From: Kaistella sp. 97-N-M2
Lineage (GTDB): Bacteria; Bacteroidota; Bacteroidia; Flavobacteriales; Weeksellaceae
Direction: 5' to 3'
NCBI RefSeq assembly: GCF_021513235.1
Contig: NZ_CP090976.1
Span: forward strand, 2,790,001-2,854,000
Length of the DNA stretch: 64,000 nt
The position numbers were made by a program, and so were the translations under genes. The number at the start of each line of letters is the position of its first letter. The first letter of the stretch is position 1. Shown piece after piece: positions 46,635 through 56,144 of this stretch. The notes below the pieces were generated by a model that saw only the letters and a program-made list of their open reading frames with translations, had not been told where the DNA came from and searched no databases.

Positions 46635-49376
46635 TTAAAAGTTTAATACTTTAACGTCAATTCTTCTGTTCTGCGCTTTACACTCTTCGGTATCATTGCT
46701 TTCGCAAACCGGAAATGCTGAACCATACCCTTCGGTCTCAATTCGGTCTGCAGCAATTCCCATCTCAATTAACTTCAGTCTCGCCGTCATCGCACGAAGA
46801 TTCGACAACTTTAAGTTGCTGCCTTCACTTCCCGTATTGTCGGTATAACCGCCTAATTTTATTTTCAATGTTGGATGATCGGCCATGATTTCTGCCAAAT
46901 TATTGAGTGGCGTTTCAGAACCGGTTTTTAATTCGCTGCTTCCACTTTGGAAATATAAATTTTCAATCGTAAACCACCGGTCATTATTTAAAAGAGATTG
47001 ATCCTCCAATTTCACTCCATTATAAAGCGAATACAGCTGGCTGTTTTCCCCCAGTTGAATGGTTTTGTTGGATAATTTTACTTCCTGAATATTTCCTGTG
47101 TCGTACACAAAATCGCCCTCCGCATTCAAAGTTCCTCTCACCTCCGGCGCAAGTGCAGGAGAACCTGCGTTCATGCCGTTAACCACCGCAGAAGTTCCTG
47201 CAGTAATTCCTGCCATTCTGTTTAATGATTCAATTTTTTCCCGACGGTTTTCTTCAATTTTATCTTTGTGCATAATTGCCAAAGTCGGCGCGATAACGAG
47301 GGAAACGATCGACATTAGTTTGATCAGGATATTCATGGATGGACCTGACGTGTCTTTAAACGGATCTCCAACAGTATCGCCGGTAACAGAGGCTTTATGC
47401 GGTTCGGAACCTTTGTAATATGTTTCTCCGTTGATATCGACTCCCTGCTCAAAAGATTTCTTCGCATTATCCCAGGCACCACCTGCATTGTTCTGAAACA
47501 TTCCCATTAGGACTCCGGAAACCGTAGCACCCGCTAAAAATCCTCCCAAAACTTCCGGACCAAAAATAAAGCCCATCAATAACGGCGAAATAATAGCAAT
47601 CGCACCGGGAAGCATCATTTTTTTAATGGAAGCATCTGTAGAAATGGCGACACATTTTTCATATTCCGGTGTTGCTTTTCCTTCCAAAATCCCCGGAATT
47701 TCTCGAAACTGACGGCGAACTTCTTCTACCATTGCCATTGCAGCAGTTCCTACGGCTCTGATGGCCAGTGAAGAAAATATAAATGGAATCATTCCGCCCA
47801 CAAATAAACCGGCCAGAACATCGGCGCGGTAAATATCAATTCCGTCGATTCCTGCAATTCCAACGAATGCTGCAAATAATGCAAGCGCCGTTAATGCTGC
47901 GGAAGCGATGGCGAAACCTTTTCCTGTGGCTGCAGTGGTATTACCAACCGCGTCCAGAATATCCGTTTTCTCCCGAACTTCTTTCGGAAGCTCGCTCATT
48001 TCGGCAATTCCACCGGCGTTATCAGCAATTGGTCCGAAGGCGTCAATCGCCAACTGCATGGCTGTGGTAGCCATCATTCCCGCTGCCGCAATCGCGACTC
48101 CGTATAATCCAGCGCAAAGAAACGAACCGTAAATACCGCCGGCTAAAACCAAGATCGGTAAAAAAGTAGATTCCATACCAACTGCCAAGCCGCCAATAAT
48201 ATTGGTCGCATGGCCAGTTGAAGATTGTTTTACGATGCTCTTCACAGGACCTTTACCCATCGCCGTATAATATTCTGTAATGATGCTCATTAAAGTTCCT
48301 ACTACCAAACCAACGATGATGGCACCAAAAACGCCCATTTTCGTAAATTCGTGACCTCTTAAAGTCATCGTGTCGGGCATTAAATAATTCACGAGGAAAT
48401 ACGAAGATATCGCGGTTAATACAATGCTTCCCCAGTTTCCTAAGTTTAAGGCGTTTTGAATGGGTGCCGTGTCCAGCTCTACCGCTTCGCCTACTTTCAC
48501 AAATAAAGTTCCGATAATCGAATAAATAATTCCTGTTCCGGCGATTAACATCGGTAAGAGGATGGGCGCAAATCCGCCGAAGAGATCCGGAGAAATTGTT
48601 TCGTTACCCAAAACCATCGTCGCTAAAACCGTGGCAACATAAGAACCGAATAAATCGGCGCCCATTCCGGCCACATCGCCAACATTGTCTCCCACATTAT
48701 CTGCGATGGTCGCCGGATTTCTTGGGTCGTCTTCCGGAATCCCGGCTTCAACTTTACCCACTAAATCGGCCCCAACATCGGCCGCTTTTGTATAGATTCC
48801 GCCACCAACTCTGGCGAAAAGCGCAATTGACTCTGCCCCTAAAGAAAATCCTGTAAGAATTTCGATGGCTTTTTCCATTTCATGCGAATTGGCTGCGGCA
48901 TCCGGTGCAAAAATCTGCTTGATAACCAGGTATAGAGCCCCCAATCCTAAAACCGCTAAACCGGCAACACCCATTCCCATAACGGAACCTCCGGTGAACG
49001 ACACTTTCAAGGCTTTTGCCAAAGAAGTTTTTGCGGCTTCGGCAGTTCTTACATTTGATTTGGTGGCGATCTTCATTCCGATAAATCCCGCCGTAGCTGA
49101 AAGGATTGCTCCAATGATAAAGGAAATGGCCAAACTCCAGTGCGAATTGGCACTCGACGCGCCCATTAAACCAAGTAGAATCGCAACGATGATCACGAAG
49201 TACCCCATTACTTTATACTCGGCTTTTAAGAAGGCCATTGCGCCATCTGAGATGTAACCGGCGATTTCCTGCATTCGCGCGCTTCCGGCGTTTTGCTTTG
49301 TCACCCAGTTACTCTGAATGAAAGTGTAAATTAGGGCAACAATACCGAAGATGGGTACCAAATAAAATAAATTCAT
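46635..49376 (-). CDS. hppA: Membrane-bound ion-pumping pyrophosphatase fused to an OmpA domain
   Basis: 913 aa; ordinary M-PPases are about 650-770 aa. Residues 1 to about 725 are a complete M-PPase: many TM helices and the pyrophosphate site [18 protein letters not shown] plus [33 protein letters not shown] has Ala where K+-independent enzymes have Lys, so K+-dependence is expected; H+ versus Na+ pumping cannot be told. After the last TM comes a linker, then an OmpA-like peptidoglycan-binding domain (about 800-913: [29 protein letters not shown]). M-PPases have a periplasmic C-terminus, so the tail could reach the cell wall. Confidence 0.93.
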   Translation of the reverse strand: MNLFYLVPIFGIVALIYTFIQSNWVTKQNAGSARMQEIAGYISDGAMAFLKAEYKVMGYFVIIVAILLGLMGASSANSHWSLAISFIIGAILSATAGFIGMKIATKSNVRTAEAAKTSLAKALKVSFTGGSVMGMGVAGLAVLGLGALYLVIKQIFAPDAAANSHEMEKAIEILTGFSLGAESIALFARVGGGIYTKAADVGADLVGKVEAGIPEDDPRNPATIADNVGDNVGDVAGMGADLFGSYVATVLATMVLGNETISPDLFGGFAPILLPMLIAGTGIIYSIIGTLFVKVGEAVELDTAPIQNALNLGNWGSIVLTAISSYFLVNYLMPDTMTLRGHEFTKMGVFGAIIVGLVVGTLMSIITEYYTAMGKGPVKSIVKQSSTGHATNIIGGLAVGMESTFLPILVLAGGIYGSFLCAGLYGVAIAAAGMMATTAMQLAIDAFGPIADNAGGIAEMSELPKEVREKTDILDAVGNTTAATGKGFAIASAALTALALFAAFVGIAGIDGIDIYRADVLAGLFVGGMIPFIFSSLAIRAVGTAAMAMVEEVRRQFREIPGILEGKATPEYEKCVAISTDASIKKMMLPGAIAIISPLLMGFIFGPEVLGGFLAGATVSGVLMGMFQNNAGGAWDNAKKSFEQGVDINGETYYKGSEPHKASVTGDTVGDPFKDTSGPSMNILIKLMSIVSLVIAPTLAIMHKDKIEENRREKIESLNRMAGITAGTSAVVNGMNAGSPALAPEVRGTLNAEGDFVYDTGNIQEVKLSNKTIQLGENSQLYSLYNGVKLEDQSLLNNDRWFTIENLYFQSGSSELKTGSETPLNNLAEIMADHPTLKIKLGGYTDNTGSEGSNLKLSNLRAMTARLKLIEMGIAADRIETEGYGSAFPVCESNDTEECKAQNRRIDVKVLNF

Positions 49377-49469
49377 AGTTTATTATTTAATGTTAATTTT
49401 TTGTTAATTAAAACGATTATCGAAAATACAATTTTATTTTATAACTCAGCTGATTAACCTTAAATAAAA

Positions 49470-49495
49470 AAAGACAGATCCAAAAATCTATCTTT
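49470..49495 (-). terminator. Terminator of ppa
   Basis: AAAGACAGAT (49470-49479) and ATCTATCTTT (49486-49495) form a stem with one non-Watson-Crick position; an A-run on the plus strand just beyond (49466-49472) gives a U-tract for the minus strand. Confidence 0.55.
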
Positions 49496-49518
49496 ATAAA
49501 TATTGAATTTTGGGTGAA

Positions 49519-50130
49519 TTATCCCCCAAATTTATTTGCGTAATCCTGCTCGGATGCCCGGATTACCTTTTTGGCATGCTCCGCGCCGTAAACTTCCTGA
49601 ATGCGACATTTCTGCGGCTCATCCGGAAGATTTTTATAGGTGAGGAAATAGTGCATCAGTCTCTTAACTTCCGCTTGCGGAAGATCTTCAATATCGCGGA
49701 AATGACCAAAAGCGTGATCGCCTTTCATTACCGCCACAATTTTATCATCGGCTTCACCTTTGTCGATCATTTTAAAACCGCCAATTGGGATAGCCTCCAT
49801 CAACATTCCACCGGAGTGAATATTATGAGAGCTTAAAACACAAATATCCAGCGGATCCAGATCACCGGTTTCTACATCGGTTGCACCACTTTCGATAGCC
49901 AGTTTTAATACTTCGTCGTGACAGTACGTTCTCGGAATAAAACCGTACAATGCCGGGATGATGTTCGAAAACTGCTGCGGACGGTCTACTTTCAGATAAC
50001 CACTTTGCTTATCAACTTCATATTTTATGGTATCGCTCGGAACGATTTCTACAAAAACATTTACAACATTTGGCGCTTCGTCTCCCACAGAAATGCCGTG
50101 CCAAGGATGCGCTTTAAAATTTGGTATCAT
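49519..50130 (-). CDS. ppa: Soluble inorganic pyrophosphatase, family I
   Basis: 203 aa. It hydrolyses pyrophosphate from biosynthesis in the cytoplasm. Family I landmarks: VEIVPSDTIKYEVDKQSG (substrate-binding Glu and Lys), YGFIPRTYC, ETGDLDPLDICV (the metal-binding DxDPxD motif, here GDLDPLD) and GGFKMIDKGEADDKIVAV. It lies 7 bp after the hypothetical gene 50138-50647 and upstream of hppA, with a terminator between, so soluble and membrane pyrophosphatases are neighbours. Confidence 0.94.
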   Translation of the reverse strand: MIPNFKAHPWHGISVGDEAPNVVNVFVEIVPSDTIKYEVDKQSGYLKVDRPQQFSNIIPALYGFIPRTYCHDEVLKLAIESGATDVETGDLDPLDICVLSSHNIHSGGMLMEAIPIGGFKMIDKGEADDKIVAVMKGDHAFGHFRDIEDLPQAEVKRLMHYFLTYKNLPDEPQKCRIQEVYGAEHAKKVIRASEQDYANKFGG

Positions 50131-50137
50131 TATTATT

Positions 50138-50647
50138 TTAATTTACAATTAAACTCTCTTTTCTTAAATCTTCGATTGTTTGCGAAATAAAATCCGCATC
50201 ATTCATGTAATTCATCAAAAAAACGGTTTTGAAATCAGCTAAAGTGGAATTATCATTTAGGTTTTCGTAAGTTTTATGAAGGATGTGCAGCGTATTATTT
50301 TTGCAGTTAACCACGTTCTTCCACAAGTTCTTTCTTAAATGAAGTTGCTGAGACGCGTTATAATCGAACTCTTCATTAATCATTTTTTCCACGAGAAAAA
50401 CGTATTCGTGTGGTGCTAAAGTGCGGTCAAACTTCGTCACCAGATTAGATGGCTTTAACCTTTCTAAAAACAAAGTTATCCTTTCGTACGCGTGAACGCG
50501 CTGCTCGGAATTTCCTTTCACCGTTAATAATTTGATCTCCTGATTTTTAAACTTGATGTAAGTAAAAACAAACTGCCTTATAAAAATAAGAAAAGGCAAA
50601 GCGAGCAGGAGGGCAAATGCGTAGGGTAAATAGGGTGATTCGATCAT
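50138..50647 (-). CDS. Membrane-anchored protein of unknown function
   Basis: 169 aa. One TM segment near the N-terminus (about 8-30, YAFALLLALPFLIFI), then a helical, charged cytoplasmic part with no motif I recognise (PSNLVTKFDRTLAPHEYVF, LHLRKNLWKNVVNC). It looks like a conserved flavobacterial hypothetical protein. It sits in a - strand run radC, acyltransferase-like, this gene, ppa, with only 7 bp to ppa, so it is probably co-transcribed with ppa. Confidence 0.7.
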   Translation of the reverse strand: MIESPYLPYAFALLLALPFLIFIRQFVFTYIKFKNQEIKLLTVKGNSEQRVHAYERITLFLERLKPSNLVTKFDRTLAPHEYVFLVEKMINEEFDYNASQQLHLRKNLWKNVVNCKNNTLHILHKTYENLNDNSTLADFKTVFLMNYMNDADFISQTIEDLRKESLIVN

Positions 50648-50682
50648 AGCGGGAATGAGGATGCAAAAATACTAATAATTTG

Positions 50683-51558
50683 CTACTTCTGGAGGAAGTT
50701 TTTCACCAATTCTTTTTTGGAAAATTCCAGGATGGGATATTCGCGTAGTTCGGCCCCAAAACTTTTAAAAAAAACCTCGATTCCGCGCATGTTTCCACCC
50801 ATAAAATCGAAAGATCTGGCGTGAATGTTTTCCTGCAAAATTCTGTCGATGAGGAAAGAAGCGCCGTTATCTGCTTTAAATTGATCGTCATTGACTAATC
50901 CGAGTAAAGAATACCGGTTTTCAGTTGCAATCACCAGTGCCAAATTTGTCAGATGATCTTCTTTATACGCGCCAAATATTTTGAGCTGATGCCGTTCCTC
51001 TAGAAATTTAATGTACGTGAAAAATTTTTCGAGATCACTTTTCTTGTCTAAACCCTGGAAATGAGCCCGGATGAAAGACAAAACATCGGTTCTGTTCTCT
51101 TCTTTAAAATAAAGATGCTGTGCGCTTTTAACCGCGGATTTCCGTCCTTTGAAGTAATTTTTTCGCAAAAGAGAATACTCAGTTTTATCGATGAGATAAT
51201 TTTTCTTAGGCTTCAGACCTTGTGTGGCTAAGTTTTGAAAATTAAAATGATAGGTAAGAATTTGGTAATTTTCTTTTAAGAAAGCCATAAATTTCAATTC
51301 AACGGTTTCATTGATTTCGGGGCCGAAAACCCCCAGTTGCTGGCAGAAAAGCGGCATGATGACAACACGAAAACCGAATTTCTTCCGCACCGGAACGGGC
51401 ATTACATATTCGTACTCATTGTAGACTAAAAGCTCCCAGGTATCGCAGAGCGCGTCCAGAATTTCCTTTGGTGCGTAAATATTTGTTTGCAAAGAATTTT
51501 CGAGGCATTTCGCGTAGCGCTGAAAATCGATCTCTTTATATTGAAGTCGTTTGATCAT
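50683..51558 (-). CDS. FemAB/GNAT-like acyltransferase, uncharacterised
   Basis: 291 aa. The C-terminal half (LKIFGAYKEDHLTNLALVIA, then DNGASFLIDRIL and MGGNMRGIEVFFKSFGAELREY) has the pattern of FemAB-like N-acyltransferases (acetyl-CoA or aminoacyl-tRNA-using fold). The N-terminal half shows a similar but weaker unit (PVPVRKKFGFRVVIMPLFCQQLGVFG). Substrate unknown. The start overlaps the radC stop by 4 bp (ATGA), so the two genes are translationally coupled. Confidence 0.65.
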   Translation of the reverse strand: MIKRLQYKEIDFQRYAKCLENSLQTNIYAPKEILDALCDTWELLVYNEYEYVMPVPVRKKFGFRVVIMPLFCQQLGVFGPEINETVELKFMAFLKENYQILTYHFNFQNLATQGLKPKKNYLIDKTEYSLLRKNYFKGRKSAVKSAQHLYFKEENRTDVLSFIRAHFQGLDKKSDLEKFFTYIKFLEERHQLKIFGAYKEDHLTNLALVIATENRYSLLGLVNDDQFKADNGASFLIDRILQENIHARSFDFMGGNMRGIEVFFKSFGAELREYPILEFSKKELVKNFLQK

Positions 51559-52232
51559 AATAAATTTTCGTCAGCGAAACTTAAGTAGGAATTTTGGGCG
51601 ATGATAAGATGATCGATAAGTTGAATATTCAAAATTTTACCGCCTTCCCCAATTTGCTTTGTGATCTTAAGATCTTCCTGGCTGGGTTTTAAATTTCCGG
51701 AGGGATGATTGTGTGCGATAATAATTCCGGTAGCGAAATGTTCGAGGGCATTTTTAAATAATATCCGCACATCTACGACAGACTGGTTGATGCCGCCGGA
51801 AGAAAGTTTCGATTTGCCCAGTACGCGATTGCTCTGGTTAAGAAAAACCACCCAAAACTCTTCGGTTTGAAGATCGCCTAAATGAGGTTGCAACACTTTG
51901 TAAGTGTCAGCGCTGTTGGTGATCTGAATTTTTTCCGGAACTTCCTGGGAAGCTCGCCGCCGCCCGATTTCCAGCGCAGTGGCAATAGAAATGGCTTTGG
52001 CCTCGCCTACTCCTTTAAACTTTGTTAGATCTGAAATCTGCAGTAAAGACAGATTGTGCCAGTTGTTACCCACGGAATCTAAAATCTTACGCGCCAGGTC
52101 CACAGCGGAATCTTCGCGGTTGCCGCTGCCCATTATAATTGCCAACAATTCCGCGTCGGAGAGTGCATTTTTACCTTTCAGCAAAAATTTTTCCCGCGGT
52201 CGGTCGTCTTCAGCAAGAAATTTAATTGACAT
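51555..52232 (-). CDS. radC: RadC-family JAB/MPN protein
   Basis: 225 aa. The N-terminal helix-hairpin-helix-like part (KGKNALSDAELLAIIMGSG; FKGVGEAKAISIATALE) is followed by a JAB/MPN metalloprotease-like domain with the motif AHNHPSGNLKPSQED. Despite the name, a DNA-repair role is doubtful in the literature; the molecular function is unresolved. Length is typical. First gene of the run leading to ppa. Confidence 0.93.
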   Translation of the reverse strand: MSIKFLAEDDRPREKFLLKGKNALSDAELLAIIMGSGNREDSAVDLARKILDSVGNNWHNLSLLQISDLTKFKGVGEAKAISIATALEIGRRRASQEVPEKIQITNSADTYKVLQPHLGDLQTEEFWVVFLNQSNRVLGKSKLSSGGINQSVVDVRILFKNALEHFATGIIIAHNHPSGNLKPSQEDLKITKQIGEGGKILNIQLIDHLIIAQNSYLSFADENLL

Positions 52233-52312
52233 TTTTTGTGGTTATAAATAAATTTTTTGAAATCCAAAAGTCGGCTGCAATTATCTTTTTCCTGGCTCTT
52301 TTTACTCGAATC

Positions 52313-52978
52313 TTAGATAATCTGGCCGTCTTTCATAACCAGTTTCCGGTCGGTGGTATCGGCAAGATGCGTATTGTGAGTGACGATAACGAAAGTTTGA
52401 TTGTATTTTGATCTTAAATCGAAAAACAGTTGGTGCAGATCGTCGGCGTTTTTGGAATCTAAATTTCCCGTTGGTTCATCGGCAAAAATAATTTTTGGAG
52501 AGTTGATTAATGCCCTTGCAACCGCCGTTCTTTGCGCTTCGCCGCCCGACATTTCATTGGGTTTGTGATGAATACGGTGTGCAATATTGAGGTCTTCAAA
52601 TAATGAGTAGGCTTTTTCTAAGGATTCTTTTTCGTTTTTCCCGGAAATGCGTGTGGGCAACAAAACGTTTTCCAGGGCACTAAATTCGGGCAAAAGTTGA
52701 TGAAACTGAAAAACAAAGCCAATGTTTTCATTACGAAAAAGGGAAAGCTGGCGATCGCTCATGTTGATGAAGGACTGCCCGGCCAAAGCGATTTCTGTTT
52801 CGAAATGTTTTGGCGTGCTTGGTGTATCTAAGGTTCCGAGAATTTGTAGAAGTGTGGATTTGCCGGCACCGGATTCCCCGACGATGGAAATGACTTCGCC
52901 TTCTTTAATATGAATATCAACTCCTTTCAGTACTTCGAGATTACCGTAGGATTTATGAATATTGTTTGCTTTGATCAT
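52313..52978 (-). CDS. lolD: ABC transporter ATPase (LolD-like)
   Basis: 222 aa from the ATG at 52976-52978; a longer open frame to 53164 runs through the GC-rich hairpin element and is not credible. Walker A GESGAGKST, Q-loop, signature MSGGEAQRTAVARAL, Walker B IIFADEPTGNLDS and switch His in VIVTHNTHL. The LolD/MacB subfamily is suggested by NIGFVFQFHQLLPEFSALEN. LolD powers LolCE release of lipoproteins from the inner membrane; here the permease genes are not adjacent, so the exact partner is uncertain. Confidence 0.85.
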   Translation of the reverse strand: MIKANNIHKSYGNLEVLKGVDIHIKEGEVISIVGESGAGKSTLLQILGTLDTPSTPKHFETEIALAGQSFINMSDRQLSLFRNENIGFVFQFHQLLPEFSALENVLLPTRISGKNEKESLEKAYSLFEDLNIAHRIHHKPNEMSGGEAQRTAVARALINSPKIIFADEPTGNLDSKNADDLHQLFFDLRSKYNQTFVIVTHNTHLADTTDRKLVMKDGQII

Positions 52979-53030
52979 GGTTTCAAAAATAGTGAAAATG
53001 ATTGTAATCTGCGATTTATTTCGGGGCTTT

Positions 53031-53160
53031 TTGCGCAAGGGCGAAGTGCATTGTTGGAGCTCGTTTTGGGGGAGGCGGCGGCAAAGCCGCCGCCTCCCCC
53101 AAAACAGCGACTGCACGGAGACCGACCCGGGCAAGGCCACAGCGCTGGCGAGGGTTGCGC
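53031..53160. repeat. GC-rich hairpin element 1
   Basis: A perfect inverted repeat of 20 bp (53063-53082 and 53086-53105) with an AAA loop is built around GGCGGCGGC/GCCGCCGCC, far more GC-rich than its surroundings. Flanks carry GTGCA (53046-53050) and TGCAC (53112-53116) as outer inverted repeat, and TTGCGC at 53031-53036 and 53155-53160 as direct repeat. It lies between the divergent-free ends of the E2 gene terminator and lolD. A similar hairpin with GGCGGC core occurs at 61190-61230. Confidence 0.7.
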
Positions 53161-53169
53161 CCAAAAAAA

Positions 53170-53197
53170 AATCCTTTCAAAATTAATTGAAAGGATT
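53170..53197 (-). terminator. Terminator of the pdhA-E2 unit
   Basis: AATCCTTTCAA (53170-53180) pairs perfectly with TTGAAAGGATT (53187-53197). A run of nine A (53163-53171) provides the U-tract on the minus strand. Confidence 0.85.
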
Positions 53198-53217
53198 GTA
53201 TAAATTTAAACTGAAAC

Positions 53218-54900
53218 TTAGAGCAACAATGTTAAAGGCTGCTCCAAATACGTTCTTAAAGTCTGCAAAAACTGCGCGCCCGTAGCGCCGTCGACTACCC
53301 TGTGGTCACACGCCAAAGAAAGTTTCATGGTATTTCCCACGACAATCTGACCGTCTTTTACAATCGGTTTTTCGATGATTGCCCCCACGGACAGAATGGC
53401 GGAATTCGGCTGGTTGATAATGGAAGTAAAAGTCTCGATACCAAACATTCCCAAATTGGAAACGGAGAAGGTAGAACCTTCCATTTCATTGGCTTTCAAA
53501 CCTTTGGATTTTGCACGTCCGGCCATGTCTTTTACGCCTGCGGAGATTTGGTTGTAATTCATTTGATCCGCATTTTTCAGAACGGGAACCACCAAACCGT
53601 CGGGAATTGCGACTGCGACGCCAACGTTAATGTTTCCGTGGTGAATAATCTTATCCTCTTTCCAGGTTGAATTTACCTGCGGATGTTTTCTTAAAGCCAT
53701 TGCGGTTGCTTTGATAATCATATCGTTGAAAGAAATCTTCGTATCCGGCAACGAGTTAATTTCTTTTCTGGCAACAATCGCTTTGTCCATATTGATCTCA
53801 ACGATCAGATAATAATGTGGCGCAGTAAATTTACTTTCGGAAAGTCTTTTCGCAATAATATTTCTCACCTGCGAGTTCGGGGTTTCGGAATCTTCGCCCT
53901 GTACAAAATTCGCTTGAGCCGGTGCTGCTTTCGCAGAAGCTGTTTGCGGTGCTGCATTATCCGCAACTTCTTTCGTGCTTGGCGTAAATCCTTCGATATC
54001 TTTTTTTACGATTCTGCCATTTTCGCCACTTCCTTTTAAAGCATTAAGATCGATACCCTTGTCTTCGGCCATTTTTTTGGCTAATGGAGAAATGGCTACC
54101 CTTTCGGAATTTGCGGTAGAAGTTGGCTGCGAGTCGGACTCGGAAGCTTGTGCTTTTTCAGGAGTCGGTTCAGATTTCTGACCACTTGTTTCAGGTGTCG
54201 CTGCCGCTTTTTTTCCGCCGCCGGACACAATTCCGGAAACATTGGTTCCTTCTGGCCCGATGATGGCTAAAACGGCATCAACGGGACTTGCGCCACCTTC
54301 TTCAGTTCCAACGTATAATAAAGTTCCGGTGAATTCGGATTCAAAATCCTGTACCGCTTTGTCGGTTTCAATTTCAGCTAAAATATCGCCTTCCTTCACC
54401 TGATCGCCCACTTTTTTGTGCCATTTCGCTACCTTTCCTTCGGACATTGTATCTGAAAGTCTTGGCATTGTGATGACTTCCACTCCATCCGGAATTTCTG
54501 CGGAAGAGTTTTTACCTTCGGTGCCGTTTTCTTTTTCTACAGGTTCTGCAGTTTCCACAGCGGTAACATTATTTTCTGTTTGGTGTTCTTCGGGAATTTG
54601 CGTAGCATCTTTGTCTGAAGTTCCGTTCGAATTTCCGCCTTTTAAAGCAGAAATATCTTCTCCTTCTTTTCCAATAATGGCTAAAACAGAATCTACGGGC
54701 GAGGACCCGCCTTCTTCCGTGCCAATAAACAAAAGCGTTCCGTTTACCTCGGCTTCGAAATCCTGTACGGCTTTATCGGTTTCAATTTCAGCTAAAATAT
54801 CGCCTTCCTTTACCTGATCGCCCACTTTTTTGTGCCATTTTGCCACTTTTCCGTCCGTCATTGTATCAGAAAGCCGGGGCATGGTTATAACTTCTGCCAT
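53218..54900 (-). CDS. aceF: Pyruvate dehydrogenase E2 (dihydrolipoamide acetyltransferase)
   Basis: 560 aa. Two N-terminal lipoyl domains with lipoylated Lys43 and Lys181 (both in EIETDKAVQDFE), Ala/Pro/Glu-rich linkers, a peripheral-subunit-binding domain (ISPLAKKMAEDKGIDL) and the catalytic core with DHRVVDGATG. It transfers acetyl groups from E1 to CoA in the pyruvate dehydrogenase complex. The two lipoyl domains are nearly identical, also at DNA level (around 54355-54430 and 54775-54850), pointing to recent duplication or gene conversion. pdhA lies 72 bp upstream. Confidence 0.94.
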   Translation of the reverse strand: MAEVITMPRLSDTMTDGKVAKWHKKVGDQVKEGDILAEIETDKAVQDFEAEVNGTLLFIGTEEGGSSPVDSVLAIIGKEGEDISALKGGNSNGTSDKDATQIPEEHQTENNVTAVETAEPVEKENGTEGKNSSAEIPDGVEVITMPRLSDTMSEGKVAKWHKKVGDQVKEGDILAEIETDKAVQDFESEFTGTLLYVGTEEGGASPVDAVLAIIGPEGTNVSGIVSGGGKKAAATPETSGQKSEPTPEKAQASESDSQPTSTANSERVAISPLAKKMAEDKGIDLNALKGSGENGRIVKKDIEGFTPSTKEVADNAAPQTASAKAAPAQANFVQGEDSETPNSQVRNIIAKRLSESKFTAPHYYLIVEINMDKAIVARKEINSLPDTKISFNDMIIKATAMALRKHPQVNSTWKEDKIIHHGNINVGVAVAIPDGLVVPVLKNADQMNYNQISAGVKDMAGRAKSKGLKANEMEGSTFSVSNLGMFGIETFTSIINQPNSAILSVGAIIEKPIVKDGQIVVGNTMKLSLACDHRVVDGATGAQFLQTLRTYLEQPLTLLL

Positions 54901-54972
54901 AATATTGATGTGATATTTTGTTAAAGGATTATTTGGGATGAAAAATTATGCAAACCCAGAATCCTTATTAAT

Positions 54973-55977
54973 TTAATTATTCTCTAATTTATTTAAGAAC
55001 GGATAATCTTCCTGCGCATAAACGTATTCGTAGACTTTATCTTCGGTTGGGTACGGAGACTGCTCCATAAACTCAACACATTCGTCTACAAATTCGCGGG
55101 ATTTGTCTTCAATGGCTGTTAGCTCATCTTCCGTCGCCCATTTGTTATCTAAAATACGATGCTTCACGATTTCGATGGGATCATCTTTTTTACGGTCTGC
55201 AACTTCGTCTTTGCTTCGGTACGGTTCTGCATCCGACATGGAGTGTCCTCTGTACCGATAAGTTCTGGCTTCGATAAAAGTGGGTCCGTCTCCTCTTCTG
55301 GCGCGCTCGATGGCTTCGTAAGCGGCCTCAGCCACTTTCACCGGATCCATCGCATCCACGGGAAGGCAAGGCATTTCATATCCTAATCCTAATTTATAGA
55401 TATCTTCGTGATTCGCCGTTCTGCCCACAGAAGTTCCCATGGCATACCCATTATTTTCTACAACAAAAACAACAGGCAGTTTCCAGTTCATGGCCATGTT
55501 GAAAGTTTCGTGCAATGAACCCTGACGCGCGGCTCCATCGCCGAAGAAACAGATATTAACGCCGCCGGTTTCGAAATATTTGTCGGCAAAAGCAATACCT
55601 GCGCCTAGTGGAATCTGTCCACCCACGATGCCGTGCCCGCCATAAAACCTTTTTTCTTTGCTGAAAATGTGCATAGATCCGCCCATGCCGCCGGAAGTTC
55701 CGGTTGCTTTACCGCAAAGTTCTGCCATAATTCTTTTCGGATCTACACCCATCGCCATGGGATGAATGTGGCAACGATACGCGGTGATCATGCTGTCTTT
55801 TGTTAAATCCATGGCATGCGCGAAACCGGCCGGAATTGCTTCCTGACCGTTATATAGATGTAAAAAACCTCTGATTTTTTGTTTAAGATAAAGAGAACGG
55901 CATTTGTCTTCAAACCTTCTCCACATTGTCATTTCTTCATACCATTTCAGGTAAACTTCTTGCGAAAATTCTTTCAT
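54973..55977 (-). CDS. pdhA: Pyruvate dehydrogenase E1 component subunit alpha
   Basis: 334 aa. Thiamine-diphosphate motif GDGAARQGSLHETFNMA...NNGYAMGT, and the phosphorylation-loop-like region YRYRGHSMSDAEPYR typical of E1-alpha. It decarboxylates pyruvate together with E1-beta, which is not encoded in the window except in the fused E1 gene at 26544. Co-transcribed with the E2 gene. A -7 box at 56045-56052 is the likely promoter. Confidence 0.93.
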   Translation of the reverse strand: MKEFSQEVYLKWYEEMTMWRRFEDKCRSLYLKQKIRGFLHLYNGQEAIPAGFAHAMDLTKDSMITAYRCHIHPMAMGVDPKRIMAELCGKATGTSGGMGGSMHIFSKEKRFYGGHGIVGGQIPLGAGIAFADKYFETGGVNICFFGDGAARQGSLHETFNMAMNWKLPVVFVVENNGYAMGTSVGRTANHEDIYKLGLGYEMPCLPVDAMDPVKVAEAAYEAIERARRGDGPTFIEARTYRYRGHSMSDAEPYRSKDEVADRKKDDPIEIVKHRILDNKWATEDELTAIEDKSREFVDECVEFMEQSPYPTEDKVYEYVYAQEDYPFLNKLENN

Positions 55978-56044
55978 GCGATAGCTTTTGCTTTATTTGG
56001 GCATACGTCGCGAAGCGGGTTTCATGCCTATTAAAAATATTTAG

Positions 56045-56052
56045 CAAAAATA
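56045..56052 (-). promoter_or_regulatory. Predicted -7 box of pdhA
   Basis: TATTTTTG on the minus strand, about 68 bases upstream of the pdhA ATG. Confidence 0.45.
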
Positions 56053-56119
56053 ATAAAAATCTTTGTCTTTATTGGTAGCATATTAAAACAAAATTAAAGA
56101 GCCAACCAATAAATAATAT

Positions 56120-56127
56120 TACTTTTG
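56120..56127 (+). promoter_or_regulatory. Predicted -7 box of the PAP2 gene
   Basis: TACTTTTG matches TAnnTTTG, 17 bases before the ATG at 56145. Confidence 0.45.
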
Positions 56128-56144
56128 AAATTACAATCTTATTT

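Noticed and set aside
52979-53164. Extended N-terminus of the LolD-like ATPase
   Set aside because: The extension is translated from the GC-rich hairpin element and has no family similarity; the ATG at 52978 precedes the conserved ABC start.
53218-54900. Repeated blocks in the E2 gene as a CRISPR or mobile repeat
   Set aside because: The two blocks are the coding sequences of the paired lipoyl domains.
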